Position numbers and translations under genes: made by a program. The notes under the pieces were generated by a model, which ran no database searches, was not told the origin of the DNA, and saw nothing but the letters and a program-made list of their open reading frames with translations. Shown piece by piece: positions 25,121 to 33,191 of a stretch of 64,000 bases of DNA (its first letter is position 1; each line of letters opens with the position of its first letter). Origin of the DNA: Larkinella rosea (GTDB lineage: Bacteria > Bacteroidota > Bacteroidia > Cytophagales > Spirosomataceae); assembly GCF_003858635.1 (NCBI RefSeq), contig NZ_RQJO01000010.1:682001-746000 (forward strand). Direction: 5' to 3'.

Positions 25121-26437
25121 ATGCGAACACTATTGCGCTTTTTTGCGCTACCGATCCTGGCCGGGGTCCTGTTTTCGGCCTGTATGTCGGGAGACCTGGA
25201 CGTCGGTCAGGGGGTGGTTAAACCCGACGAAATGCTGCTTCAATACATCGATACGGTGAGCGTCAATCTGTCAACCATCATGGTGCCGGATTCGTTTGTA
25301 ACCTCTTCCGACAGCAGCATTCTGGTCGGTCGCTGGTCCGATTCGCAAACCGGGCTGATGTCGGCCCGCGGTTTTGCCTCTTTATCGTACGTCACCAACG
25401 ATTTGCCCGACCAAAAAGGCATTCGATTCGATTCACTCGTTCTGGAGGTCGTTCACGCTTATTCGGTCGGCGACACCCTCCGTCCGTTTACCCTCCAGGT
25501 GCATCAACTCCGGCAACCCATCGAACCCGGGGCGGTTCATTACAATACGCAATCGGTGGCCTACAATCCCACACCATTGCTTCAAACCACCCTTGTTCCC
25601 CAGTTCAAAGAGGAAATCCGGCAGGTTCGGATCCGGATTCCGGAAGCACTGGCGAAGTCGTTTTACGACAAGTTGATCAGCAAAGAAATCAACAGCCTCG
25701 AAACCATGGGGGATTTCTGGAAGGGAATGGCTTTTCTGAGTTCGTCGACCAACAATGTTTTTCTCGGGTTGAACCTGACGTCGTCGCTGTCCGGAATCCG
25801 GCTTTATTACCGCAGCAATGACATCAACCAAACGAATCACAACCTGCTTTTTCCGTTTGTGGCTTCGCAATTTACGCAGTTAACCAACAACCGGACCGGC
25901 ACCCCATTGCAGTCGCTGCAACGGGCGTCGGATGCGGTTTCCAGTCGATTGACGCAAAACACCTCGTTTGTGGTTCCGGGCGCTTTCCTCAGTACGCGGA
26001 TTGAAATACCGTCGTTGACCGAATTCATCAAACCGGAGAAGTTCATTGGGTTGAATCTGGCCGAACTGATCATCGAACCCGTTCGAAAGGATGTGCGCGA
26101 CAATGCTGCCCCCCCATCCAGTCTCGGTCTCTATTTTACCAACAACCAGAATGAAACCACGGATGCGGTTCCGGGCACCAGTACCGGCGCGACCTCGGCC
26201 GTGGCCACCTACGCGTTTTTACCCAACGCCATTGAACTGGAAGATGCGTACGTATTCAACATCACGCATTACGTCAATCAGGTCATGAAAGGTCAGGCGG
26301 TCAACCGACCGATGCTGCTGCGGGTTCCGATTGGGCAAGCCACGATGAAGACCATGTTGCAACGGGCAACGCTCGGCAACCGGCAAAATACGACCGATCG
26401 CATCCGGCTGAAATTGTACGTCACGTCGGACACCTGA
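25121..26437 (+). CDS. DUF4270 family lipoprotein
   Basis: The 438-residue product opens with a lipoprotein signal (LAGVLFSAC, lipidation near residue 21), then the DUF4270-type start GDLDVGQGVVKPDEMLLQYIDTV and repeated beta segments. DUF4270 is a Bacteroidota-specific family of surface lipoproteins with no proven function, often located with Kelch-type and outer-membrane genes. It closes the plus-strand envelope run that begins with the PepSY-like lipoprotein and is convergent with the oxidoreductase gene 18 bases away. Confidence 0.82.
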   Translation: MRTLLRFFALPILAGVLFSACMSGDLDVGQGVVKPDEMLLQYIDTVSVNLSTIMVPDSFVTSSDSSILVGRWSDSQTGLMSARGFASLSYVTNDLPDQKGIRFDSLVLEVVHAYSVGDTLRPFTLQVHQLRQPIEPGAVHYNTQSVAYNPTPLLQTTLVPQFKEEIRQVRIRIPEALAKSFYDKLISKEINSLETMGDFWKGMAFLSSSTNNVFLGLNLTSSLSGIRLYYRSNDINQTNHNLLFPFVASQFTQLTNNRTGTPLQSLQRASDAVSSRLTQNTSFVVPGAFLSTRIEIPSLTEFIKPEKFIGLNLAELIIEPVRKDVRDNAAPPSSLGLYFTNNQNETTDAVPGTSTGATSAVATYAFLPNAIELEDAYVFNITHYVNQVMKGQAVNRPMLLRVPIGQATMKTMLQRATLGNRQNTTDRIRLKLYVTSDT

Positions 26438-26455
26438 GCGCGTGTGTGAAAACCG

Positions 26456-27736
26456 CTAGATCAAGTCCCATTTACGCCGGTATTCCCGCGAGAGATAGGC
26501 GTTGGCTTCCCGGTCGTGGACAAATTTTTCCTTTCGGGCATTCCATTCCAGCTTTTTACCCAGCCGGTAGGAAATGAGTCCCAGGTGCATCGGCATCGTC
26601 ATTTGCCGGGCGTATTCGAGATTGGATTCGGGCTGCGAGCGGGATTTGACGGCGTCGACAAAGTTCTGCTGGTGGCCGGGGGAACGTTGAATGGTTTGTG
26701 GAATCTCGGCAATATCCGTCATGATCACCCCGTTGATGGTGATTTCCCGGGAGCCATAATCGCACAGCAACGTTCCCTTATCGCCTTCGAAATAGGCTCC
26801 AATGCCCTTTTTAGCGGCCCCCGGCACGTTGGGCGGCTCGGAAGTCCAATGGAGTTTCAGGTTTTCGAATTCGTAATCAATAGTAATCGACTTGGGCGCG
26901 TCGGCAATTCCGTCCGGTGCTTCCCCGGTCGCGCTGACGCTTTTCAGGTTTTTCGGCTGAATCGACCACCAGACCACGTCGGCAATGTGGCACCAGAAAT
27001 CCTGAAAAAACCCGCCCGAATAATCCAGAAAATACCGGTACGTAAAATGGCACCGCTGGGGCGTATACAGCGACTGCGGGGCCGGCCCGAGCCACATATC
27101 CCAGTTCAGCGTCGAAGGTGGCGTCTGGTAATTAGCCGGACCCAGATCGGGTGGCAAACCGGTTTTCCACAAACGAACCGTATGCACCTTGCCGATGGCT
27201 CCGCCCCGAATCAGCTCGACTACGCGGTGGTAGTTATCACCGGCGTGAATCTGGGTTCCGAGCTGAAAAACCCGCTTGTGCCGATTCAGGTTCTTCAACA
27301 TTTTCTGCCCCTCACGCACGTCGAACGAGAGCGGTTTTTCGCCATACACGTCCTTATCGGCCTGGAAAGCCAGAATGGCGATCTGGGCATGCCAGTGGTC
27401 GGGCGTGGCCACAGTAATGGCGTCGATGTCTTTCCGGTCCAGAATGTGGCGAAAATCCCCGTAGCCCTGCGCCTTTGTTCCGGGATTCAGTTCCGACAAG
27501 CGTTTCAGGCTGCCGTTCAGGTGGTCCTGATCCAGGTCGCACAGCGCCACAATTTCAACTTCGGGCAGTTTGGCAAACCAGCCCATGTGGTTGTTGCCCA
27601 TTCCGCCCAGACCAATGTGGGCGATGCGCAGGCGGTCGCTGGGGGCCACTTTCCGAAGGGTTGGAAATAAAGCGAATCCGAGGGCTCCCGCGCTGCTCTG
27701 CTTCAGGAACTCCCGGCGGTTAAGAGGATGATTCAT
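26456..27736 (-). CDS. Gfo/Idh/MocA family oxidoreductase with Tat-like signal
   Basis: I start at 27736 (MNHPLNRREFLKQSS), which gives a twin-arginine-like signal (RREFLKQ) and removes 13 leader residues. In the 426-residue protein the Rossmann motif IGLGGMGNNH follows at about 43-52, then ATPDHWHA and GEKPLSFDV, the EKP motif with the catalytic lysine. The C-terminal alpha/beta domain has the KLHWTSEPPN strand. Exported members of this family act on sugars or cyclitols in the periplasm with tightly bound NAD(P). The substrate cannot be deduced. It is a single minus-strand gene divergent from the phosphatase-type gene. Confidence 0.9.
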   Translation of the reverse strand: MNHPLNRREFLKQSSAGALGFALFPTLRKVAPSDRLRIAHIGLGGMGNNHMGWFAKLPEVEIVALCDLDQDHLNGSLKRLSELNPGTKAQGYGDFRHILDRKDIDAITVATPDHWHAQIAILAFQADKDVYGEKPLSFDVREGQKMLKNLNRHKRVFQLGTQIHAGDNYHRVVELIRGGAIGKVHTVRLWKTGLPPDLGPANYQTPPSTLNWDMWLGPAPQSLYTPQRCHFTYRYFLDYSGGFFQDFWCHIADVVWWSIQPKNLKSVSATGEAPDGIADAPKSITIDYEFENLKLHWTSEPPNVPGAAKKGIGAYFEGDKGTLLCDYGSREITINGVIMTDIAEIPQTIQRSPGHQQNFVDAVKSRSQPESNLEYARQMTMPMHLGLISYRLGKKLEWNARKEKFVHDREANAYLSREYRRKWDLI

Positions 27737-27822
27737 ACGGTTATCAGGGTCGGAAATTGAATTTTCAAGGTACAAATTTTTTCAAGTCTTCACGAAAAAT
27801 TAACAGCCACCATGCGGAAGAG

Positions 27823-27851
27823 TTTGCTGGCTTTTTGCTATTTTACCTTTC
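27823..27851 (+). promoter_or_regulatory. Bacteroidota promoter for the alkaline-phosphatase-superfamily gene
   Basis: TTTG at 27823-27826 and TACCTTTC at 27844-27851 are 17 bases apart, close to the TTTG-N19-TANNTTTG consensus. Transcription would begin near 27858, after the frame opening at 27812, which favours the start at 27887. Confidence 0.5.
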
Positions 27852-27886
27852 CATCTATCCCCCACCCAAGCTTTATTCTACCTGGC

Positions 27887-28987
27887 ATGAACCAATCCTT
27901 ACGTCATTTTTGTCGGATTCTTTTGCTGATGCTGAGCGGTTTTTCGCTCGCGAATGCGCAGCAAACCCAAAACGTCATTCTGGTCACGCTCGACGGCGTC
28001 CGCTGGCAGGAAGTCTTCACCGGAGCGGATTCGACGCTGTTATTCGATCCGGTTTATTCGCCGGACACCTCGGCGGCCCGCAAAAACTTCTGGGCTTCGA
28101 CGCAGCAGCAACGACGCCAGTTGGTTTTCCCTTTTCTCTGGAACACGGTTTCCAGGCAGGGCCAGCTTTATGGCAACCGACTGAAAAACAACCGGGTCAA
28201 TAATTCGAATCCGTTCTGGTTCAGTTATCCGGGCTACAACGAAATTCTGTCCGGTTACGCCGACGATCGCATCAAATCGAACGATAAAATCGATAACCCC
28301 AATACCACCGTTCTCGAATTCTTACACAACCAACCCGACTACAAAGGCAGAATTGCGGCTTTTTCGTCCTGGGATGTGATTGAAGCGGCCGTGAATGAGA
28401 AGAAAACCGGTATTTACGCCAACTCCGGCAACGAGCCGATTCCATCACCAAAAACCGCTGCGGATTCGCTGCTCAACAGCATGATGTCCACCATTCCTCC
28501 GCAAGTCTGGGATAAAACGGTCCGCAGTGATTTCCTGACCTATTACATGGCGAAGAATTACCTACTCCAAAACCGCCCGAAAGTGCTGTTCATGCAATTC
28601 GATGAAACCGACGGGCTGGCCCACGCCGGTCGCTACGCCGACGATCTGCGGATGGTCCATGCCGTGGATGCGTTCCTGGCCGACCTCTGGAAAACCGTGC
28701 AGCAAATTCCGCAATACGCCGGAAAAACGACGCTGATTGTCACTACCGACCACGGGCGGGGTCATACGCCCAAAGCAACCTGGAAAGGCCACGGCACGAA
28801 AACGCCGGATTCGTACCAGATGTGGTTTGCCGTGATCGGTCCCGACACCCCGCCCACGGGCGAACAGTCCGGCGGCCCGGTACTGTATCAGAACCAGTTG
28901 GCGGCTACCGTAGCCCGGTTACTGGGGCAGGATTTCAAGTGTGAACACCCGGTTGGGCCGCCGGTTTTGACGGTATTGAAACCGTAG
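27887..28987 (+). CDS. secreted alkaline phosphatase superfamily (phosphodiesterase-like) protein
   Basis: The 366-residue product starts at 27887 with a signal peptide (MNQSLRHFCRILLLML..ANA). Superfamily motifs follow: VTLDGVRWQEVF with the first metal aspartate, FTGADSTL around the expected Thr/Ser nucleophile, FDETDGLAHAGRY, and TTDHGRGHTPKATWKGHG with further metal ligands. The pattern is closest to the family that contains nucleotide pyrophosphatase/phosphodiesterases and phosphopentomutase-type enzymes. It acts in the periplasm. Its exact substrate is unknown. Confidence 0.88.
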   Translation: MNQSLRHFCRILLLMLSGFSLANAQQTQNVILVTLDGVRWQEVFTGADSTLLFDPVYSPDTSAARKNFWASTQQQRRQLVFPFLWNTVSRQGQLYGNRLKNNRVNNSNPFWFSYPGYNEILSGYADDRIKSNDKIDNPNTTVLEFLHNQPDYKGRIAAFSSWDVIEAAVNEKKTGIYANSGNEPIPSPKTAADSLLNSMMSTIPPQVWDKTVRSDFLTYYMAKNYLLQNRPKVLFMQFDETDGLAHAGRYADDLRMVHAVDAFLADLWKTVQQIPQYAGKTTLIVTTDHGRGHTPKATWKGHGTKTPDSYQMWFAVIGPDTPPTGEQSGGPVLYQNQLAATVARLLGQDFKCEHPVGPPVLTVLKP

Positions 28988-29034
28988 AAAATGAAAAAGG
29001 ATCTCTGAGCTTTTCAGAGATCCTTTTTCATTTT
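28988..29034. terminator. bidirectional intrinsic terminator
   Basis: A perfect 21-bp stem (28988-29008 with 29014-29034) encloses a five-base loop GCTTT. Its outer part is AAAATGAAAAAGG against CCTTTTTCATTTT, giving U-rich tails in both directions. It lies between the convergent phosphatase-type and vanZ genes and should stop both transcripts. Confidence 0.9.
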
Positions 29035-29049
29035 GGTTCTTAGTATAAC

Positions 29050-29397
29050 TCAGCCCTTCATCAACCGTCGTATCACCAGTGTGCCAGCCACCAGCCCCAA
29101 AACGATACCAACGGCATCAGCGGCCAGGTCCAGCCATTCGAAATCCCGGTTGATGGGCATTACCAACTGGTAAATCTCGATCAGAAAACCGTAGATGACG
29201 CCAATTACGAACAGGCGCGCCGGAAACCGGTAAATCGTTACCCAAAGCAAAGCCCACAGGCCAAAAATACTGATGTGCATCAGCTTATCATTCACCGTTA
29301 GCCCCGGCGAGGGGTAATCGCTCGGCCAGGCACAGCCGATAAAAATAATGATTGTCCAGGCAATGGCGGCCCATTTGATCAGAACTTCCAGTCGCAT
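29050..29397 (-). CDS. VanZ family membrane protein
   Basis: The 115-residue protein has four helices and the VanZ signature: WTIIIFIGCAWPS in the first helix and LTVNDKLMHISIFGLWALLW, with the conserved NDKxxH segment, in the second, then FLIEIYQLVMPINRDFEWLDLAADAVG with the conserved Asp before the last helix. VanZ confers low-level teicoplanin resistance in enterococci; most relatives are uncharacterised. It begins one base after the gldF stop and is surely co-transcribed. I recall vanZ and gcvH genes near sprA in other Bacteroidota; here both are near sprA but not adjacent. Confidence 0.92.
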   Translation of the reverse strand: MRLEVLIKWAAIAWTIIIFIGCAWPSDYPSPGLTVNDKLMHISIFGLWALLWVTIYRFPARLFVIGVIYGFLIEIYQLVMPINRDFEWLDLAADAVGIVLGLVAGTLVIRRLMKG

Positions 29398-29398
29398 A

Positions 29399-30127
29399 TC
29401 AGCGGGTGAGGGCGGTCATTCGCCACTCGGTCAGAAATAAAAAAACCATTATTACACTGATTAAATAAAGCACATTCCGGGAGTCGATCAAGCCCCGGCC
29501 CAGCGCCTGGTATTGCTCATCGAGCGCAAGCCACGTCAGCGGGTAGGCCAGCGAACCCCAAAACTCCAGACCAGCTACCGAACTGATGCCAACGTACAGC
29601 AGAAAACACAGAAATACGCCCAAAACGAACGCAACTACCTGATTTTCATTGATGGATGAGGCAAACAGGCCCACCGCCACAAACACGCCCCCCAGCAACA
29701 GCAACCCCACGTACGATCCGAAAACCGATGCCGAATCCAGGTTGCCGGGCGGGTTACCGAGTTGGTAAACCGAATAATAATATACCAGCGTTGGCAGCAA
29801 TAACAGTACCACTAATAGCCAGTTGGCCAGAAATTTAGCGAGCACCAGTTGCCAGCGGGTCAGCGGTTTGGTAAGCAGCCATTCGATGGTTCCGGCCCGC
29901 ACTTCCTCGGCAATAGAGCGCATGGTAATGGCCGGAATCAGAAACAGCATGACGTAGGGTGTCAGGTTGAAAAAAACGCCCAGATCAGCATATCCATAGT
30001 CCAGCAAACTCGTATCGGGAAAGACCCACAGCATCAGCCCCACCGCCGTCAGAAACACGATCATGATGACGTAAGCAACTGGAGAGCTGAAAAAACCGTT
30101 GATTTCTTTCCGAAAAACTGGAAGCAT
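29399..30127 (-). CDS. gldF: gliding motility ABC transporter permease GldF
   Basis: The 242-residue ABC-2 type permease starts MLPVFRKEINGFFSSPVAYV and contains PAITMRSIAEEVRAGTIEWLLTKPL, the GldF core motif, with six helices. In gliding Bacteroidota GldA (ATPase), GldF and GldG form an ABC transporter needed for motility. GldG normally follows GldF at once, but here vanZ occupies that position and neither gldG nor gldA is in the window. A stuttered-word hairpin lies directly upstream (30134-30235). Confidence 0.92.
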   Translation of the reverse strand: MLPVFRKEINGFFSSPVAYVIMIVFLTAVGLMLWVFPDTSLLDYGYADLGVFFNLTPYVMLFLIPAITMRSIAEEVRAGTIEWLLTKPLTRWQLVLAKFLANWLLVVLLLLPTLVYYYSVYQLGNPPGNLDSASVFGSYVGLLLLGGVFVAVGLFASSINENQVVAFVLGVFLCFLLYVGISSVAGLEFWGSLAYPLTWLALDEQYQALGRGLIDSRNVLYLISVIMVFLFLTEWRMTALTR

Positions 30128-30133
30128 GTTCAG

Positions 30134-30235
30134 GAGACTAAAAGAGAATAGACAAGAGATAAAAGATAAAATAACTCATTCAGTAATCAATTTATTGCAT
30201 GTCTCACTTCTCTTGTCAAACATCTCACCTCTCAC
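30134..30235. repeat. stuttered-word intergenic hairpin (AGACAAGAGATAAAAG words)
   Basis: Left-arm words (GAGACTAAAAGAGAATAGAC, AAGAGATAAAAGATAAAAT) are mirrored by CATGTCTCACTTCTCTTGTC and AAACATCTCACCTCTC on the right. Pairing is imperfect, about 30 bp, around a 30-base AT-rich loop. It separates the DUF4199 gene (stop 30238) from gldF (start 30127). The word differs from other loci but the architecture is the same. Confidence 0.6.
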
Positions 30236-30237
30236 TA

Positions 30238-30765
30238 TTAATTCTGAAAATCGGAGAAGGGAGGGCGATTCCGGCGGAGAAAGGCGGCTACAACGAGGGA
30301 AATCAGGACCCCGAAAATGGCCGCAAACAAAATACCGATTCCAAACTGCAACCCGGGGCTTTGCACTTTCTCGGTAATCTCCATCGCTTTTTCGATGTCG
30401 CTATCCGCCATGCCCCGGTTTTCGAGTTGCTCGCGGGCATTGTCCAGCATTTGCTGGCGGATGGTGGTATCGATAAAATTCGTATAGATCAGGTTATAGG
30501 TAATCGAGATCAGGCCGGAAACGACCGATAGCAAGGTTCCCAAACCAACTCCTTCGCCGAAACTCATAAAACCGCCATTCAACGTGCGGTATTCGCGCAT
30601 GGCCATGATAATGACCACAATGGAGATGATCAGGCTTACCCATTGGACGGATTGATTGGTGTACAGAGCCGCCACGTTGATGATGGTGGTCCAGATCATA
30701 AAAACAACCCCGGAAATGAGACCCCATTTCAGGGCAAGGCGGGCGGTAGACGGTTTTTCTTCCAT
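30238..30765 (-). CDS. DUF4199 membrane protein
   Basis: The 175-residue product has four hydrophobic helices and the DUF4199 pattern ALKWGLISGVVFMIW, YRTLNGGFMSFGEGVGLGTLLSVVSGLISITYNLIYTNFID and an amphipathic charged segment (REQLENRGMADSDIEKAM) before the last helix. The function of DUF4199 is unknown. It is the second of two tandem DUF4199 genes, 20 bases after the first, in an operon with the dihydroorotase-like gene. Confidence 0.88.
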   Translation of the reverse strand: MEEKPSTARLALKWGLISGVVFMIWTTIINVAALYTNQSVQWVSLIISIVVIIMAMREYRTLNGGFMSFGEGVGLGTLLSVVSGLISITYNLIYTNFIDTTIRQQMLDNAREQLENRGMADSDIEKAMEITEKVQSPGLQFGIGILFAAIFGVLISLVVAAFLRRNRPPFSDFQN

Positions 30766-30785
30766 GTCAATACACGTTTAGTTAA

Positions 30786-31379
30786 TTACGATTTAGGGGA
30801 TTTTGAAGGGTTGGGTGCGTCGGGCGCCGGATTATACAGGCTGTAATCCTGCTTCCGAAAAAGTAACGAAATAACCAATACGGGCAAAATGGCCAGTACG
30901 GTTTTCTTGCTGATTTCGTCGCCTACCAGCGTTTCCAGCGTAATCCGGTCAACGCCTTTGAGCACACTCAGGTACTCCTTCTGCCCCAGCGTTTCAACCA
31001 GCCGCCCTTTCGTTGAGACGATTAACTGCCGCATTTCGTCAAGGTATTGCGTAAAAACGGCAGGATCAACGTATTTCAGGAACAAATAAATCAGCCAGGC
31101 CGTCAGCAACGCGCCCACCGTATTGACCACGTAACAGATGGTGAGAGCTTCCCAGAGGTGCAGAAAACCGTGCCCAATGTTCTTCCGGTAATACCAGACA
31201 GCCGCTACCATCATGATGATCTGAAATCCGAAATCCAGTACTTTTTTATTCCCTAACGGCATGATATTCAGGGAAGACAGCACCAGAAAATACACAAAAC
31301 ACAATACACCCGCCAGCAGCCCGAAAAAAACGGGGAGCTTTAGCAAGGGATGGTTAAAAAATGCAAAAAGTTGTTTCAC
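30786..31379 (-). CDS. DUF4199-like membrane protein (GTG start)
   Basis: The 197-residue product starts at a GTG (31377-31379), six bases after the dihydroorotase-like gene stop. Four helices are placed as in the next gene (FGLLAGVLCFVYFLVL, IIMMVAAVWYYRK, CYVVNTVGALLTAWLIYLFLKY and a final helix VLAILPVLVISLLFRK), and LHLWEALTICYVVNTV matches the F-x-E-G segment of DUF4199 only loosely. It is most likely a diverged duplicate of its neighbour. The polar loop between helices three and four is longer. Confidence 0.78.
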   Translation of the reverse strand: MKQLFAFFNHPLLKLPVFFGLLAGVLCFVYFLVLSSLNIMPLGNKKVLDFGFQIIMMVAAVWYYRKNIGHGFLHLWEALTICYVVNTVGALLTAWLIYLFLKYVDPAVFTQYLDEMRQLIVSTKGRLVETLGQKEYLSVLKGVDRITLETLVGDEISKKTVLAILPVLVISLLFRKQDYSLYNPAPDAPNPSKSPKS

Positions 31380-31385
31380 CGGGTT

Positions 31386-32681
31386 TTATAAATGGTCAAC
31401 AAAACCTTTGTTTATAATTCCTAACGCCTTGCCTCGCAACGTCTTGCCAAAAAAAGGCGAGTTTTTTGACCGCGAAGCCGTGCGTTCATACGTCCATTCC
31501 ACCTCCGGATCGAACAACGTCAGCGTCGCCGGTTGGTTTTCACCGATGGTCAGCGCGGGCAGCCGCAGAATTTCACGCGGCCGATTCGTCCATTTATCGA
31601 TCAAATCCTCCAGTGGCAGTTCCGGAAAATGCGTTCGGACCAGCGCAAAAGCGGTTTCCAGCCCAATGATGCCAAATTCAGCGTGATCGAACTCGATGTT
31701 TTTGCTCTCGTCGTCCTGCGGATTGTGGTCCGAAACGATGGCGTCGATGGTTCCGTCGGCCAATCCCTGCTTCAGGGCTTCAACGTCCGCGGGCAGCCGG
31801 AATGGTGGATTTACCTTCAAATTGGTATCGAAACCCATCAGGGCCGAGTCGGTAAACGCCAGTTGGTGAGCCGCAATGTCGCAGCTTACCGGCAACCCCT
31901 GCGCCTTCGCCTGCCGAATCAGTTCCACGGAACGTGCCGTCGAAATGGTCGAAAAGTGTAAAACCGTCCCCACAGACCGCCCGGTGGCCCCGGGATACGT
32001 GTATTCCAGAAGCCGCAGATCGCGCTCGATCATCATTTCTTCGGCCATCGCGGGCATTCCTTTCAGGCCCAAAAGGGTGCTGGAAAGTCCCTCGTTCATT
32101 TGCCCGAAATGCGTCAGGTTCTGCTCTTCCGGTCGGTTCATCAGCAACCCGTTGAACGGCCGCAGGTATTGCAAAGTTTTCAGTAGCAGGTCGGGATGCG
32201 TCAACGGCAGTTCACCATCCGAGAAGGCCACTGCTCCGGCATGGTGCAAATCGATCATGTCCGTAAAATCCTGACCTTCCGTCCGTTTGGTAATGGCCGC
32301 GATGGGGTGCACGTTGACCGCATGGCCCTGCGCGGCCTGTCGGATGTAGCCCAGCGTATCTTTTGAATCGAGCGCCGGTTTGGTGTTGGGCAAAACCGCA
32401 ATGTCGGTAAAACCGCCCAGCATGGCCGCCCGGCAAACCGTGCTCAGGTCTTCTTTCTGCTCATAACCGGGGTCTTTCGCCGAAACCCGCATATCGACCC
32501 AACCCGGCGAAATACACAGCCCGTCCCGTTCGATAAGCTGAATCGGGCCGTCGGATTCCTCAACGGTGAGCGACTCGCCGATCTGGCGGATGAGACCATT
32601 TTCAATTAACACGTCACGAACATGTCCATTCAAGGGCGACTGGGCGTCTACGATTCGGGCGGCACGGATAAGTACTTTCAT
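31386..32681 (-). CDS. dihydroorotase-like protein lacking the HxH metal ligands
   Basis: The 431-residue protein aligns by eye with class I dihydroorotases: an N-terminal beta domain, then ISPGWVDMRVSAKDPG at 58-72, AAMLGGFTDIAVLPNTKPAL, a GAVAFSDGELP strand, VLHFSTISTARSVELI, CDIAAHQL and VSDHNPQDDE. In active enzymes the first motif is DxHxHxRxPG. Here the two metal histidines are Arg65 and Ser67, and the substrate arginine is Lys69. The enzyme is therefore probably inactive or altered, like the pseudo-dihydroorotase chains that support aspartate transcarbamoylase. Similar proteins annotated as dihydroorotase occur in other Bacteroidota. It leads an operon with two DUF4199 genes. Confidence 0.85.
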   Translation of the reverse strand: MKVLIRAARIVDAQSPLNGHVRDVLIENGLIRQIGESLTVEESDGPIQLIERDGLCISPGWVDMRVSAKDPGYEQKEDLSTVCRAAMLGGFTDIAVLPNTKPALDSKDTLGYIRQAAQGHAVNVHPIAAITKRTEGQDFTDMIDLHHAGAVAFSDGELPLTHPDLLLKTLQYLRPFNGLLMNRPEEQNLTHFGQMNEGLSSTLLGLKGMPAMAEEMMIERDLRLLEYTYPGATGRSVGTVLHFSTISTARSVELIRQAKAQGLPVSCDIAAHQLAFTDSALMGFDTNLKVNPPFRLPADVEALKQGLADGTIDAIVSDHNPQDDESKNIEFDHAEFGIIGLETAFALVRTHFPELPLEDLIDKWTNRPREILRLPALTIGENQPATLTLFDPEVEWTYERTASRSKNSPFFGKTLRGKALGIINKGFVDHL

Positions 32682-32690
32682 GGAAAATGC

Positions 32691-32715
32691 AAAAAAAAAG
32701 CCCCGGGTGGAGCTT
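32691..32715 (-). terminator. intrinsic terminator of gcvH
   Basis: Read on the minus strand, AAGCTCC and GGGGCTT pair (with one G-U) around the loop ACCC and are followed by nine T residues (32691-32699). It lies between the gcvH stop at 32734 and the start of the dihydroorotase-like gene at 32681, so the two genes are probably separate units. Confidence 0.8.
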
Positions 32716-32733
32716 CCTGATTAAATCGGTGGC

Positions 32734-33114
32734 TTAAGCACCCACCAAATCTTTATAGGCTTCGACCGACAACAGGTCATCGGTTTCGGCACCATCGGTC
32801 AATTTCAAACGGATAATCCAACCCCGGCCATAGGGGTCATCGTTGACCAGTTCGGGCGATTTTTCAACTTCCGGATTAATTTCAAGTACGTCGCCGGCAA
32901 TCGGCAAAAAGAGATCCGAGACAGTTTTAACGGCTTCGATCGATCCAAATACCTCGCCTTTCGCCAAACTCTGACCCACGCTCGTAATGTCCACAAAGAC
33001 GATGTCACCTAATTCACTCTGGGCAAAATCCGTAATTCCAACAACGGCAGTGTCACCCTCGATGCGAATCCACTCGTGATCCTGCGTATACTTTAATTCT
33101 CCGGGAAAATTCAT
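32734..33114 (-). CDS. gcvH: glycine cleavage system H protein
   Basis: The 126-residue protein has the H-protein barrel: [25 protein letters not shown] at the start, then [14 protein letters not shown] with the lipoylated lysine at residue 63, and [18 protein letters not shown]. It shuttles the aminomethyl group between the P, T and L proteins. None of those genes is in the window, which is common when gcvH sits alone. In other Bacteroidota gcvH is often next to sprA; here the two are 4.6 kb apart, with the PQQ dehydrogenase and three other genes between them. Confidence 0.97.
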   Translation of the reverse strand: MNFPGELKYTQDHEWIRIEGDTAVVGITDFAQSELGDIVFVDITSVGQSLAKGEVFGSIEAVKTVSDLFLPIAGDVLEINPEVEKSPELVNDDPYGRGWIIRLKLTDGAETDDLLSVEAYKDLVGA

Positions 33115-33191
33115 ACGTAACGTTTCGTTTAGCGCTGCAATTTACACAGGTAAACCGGTTTTACAAACCCCCGAACCGGCGTTGTTAGTAC

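Noticed and set aside
26516-27670. A 384-codon plus-strand frame opposite the Gfo/Idh/MocA gene
   Set aside because: Fully covered by the oxidoreductase with its NAD and EKP motifs; the antisense product shows no coherent fold.
33150-33164. Short palindrome near GTAAACCGGTTTTAC upstream of the PQQ dehydrogenase stop
   Set aside because: The stem is too short for a terminator and contains the common heptamer, so it is expected by chance in this genome.
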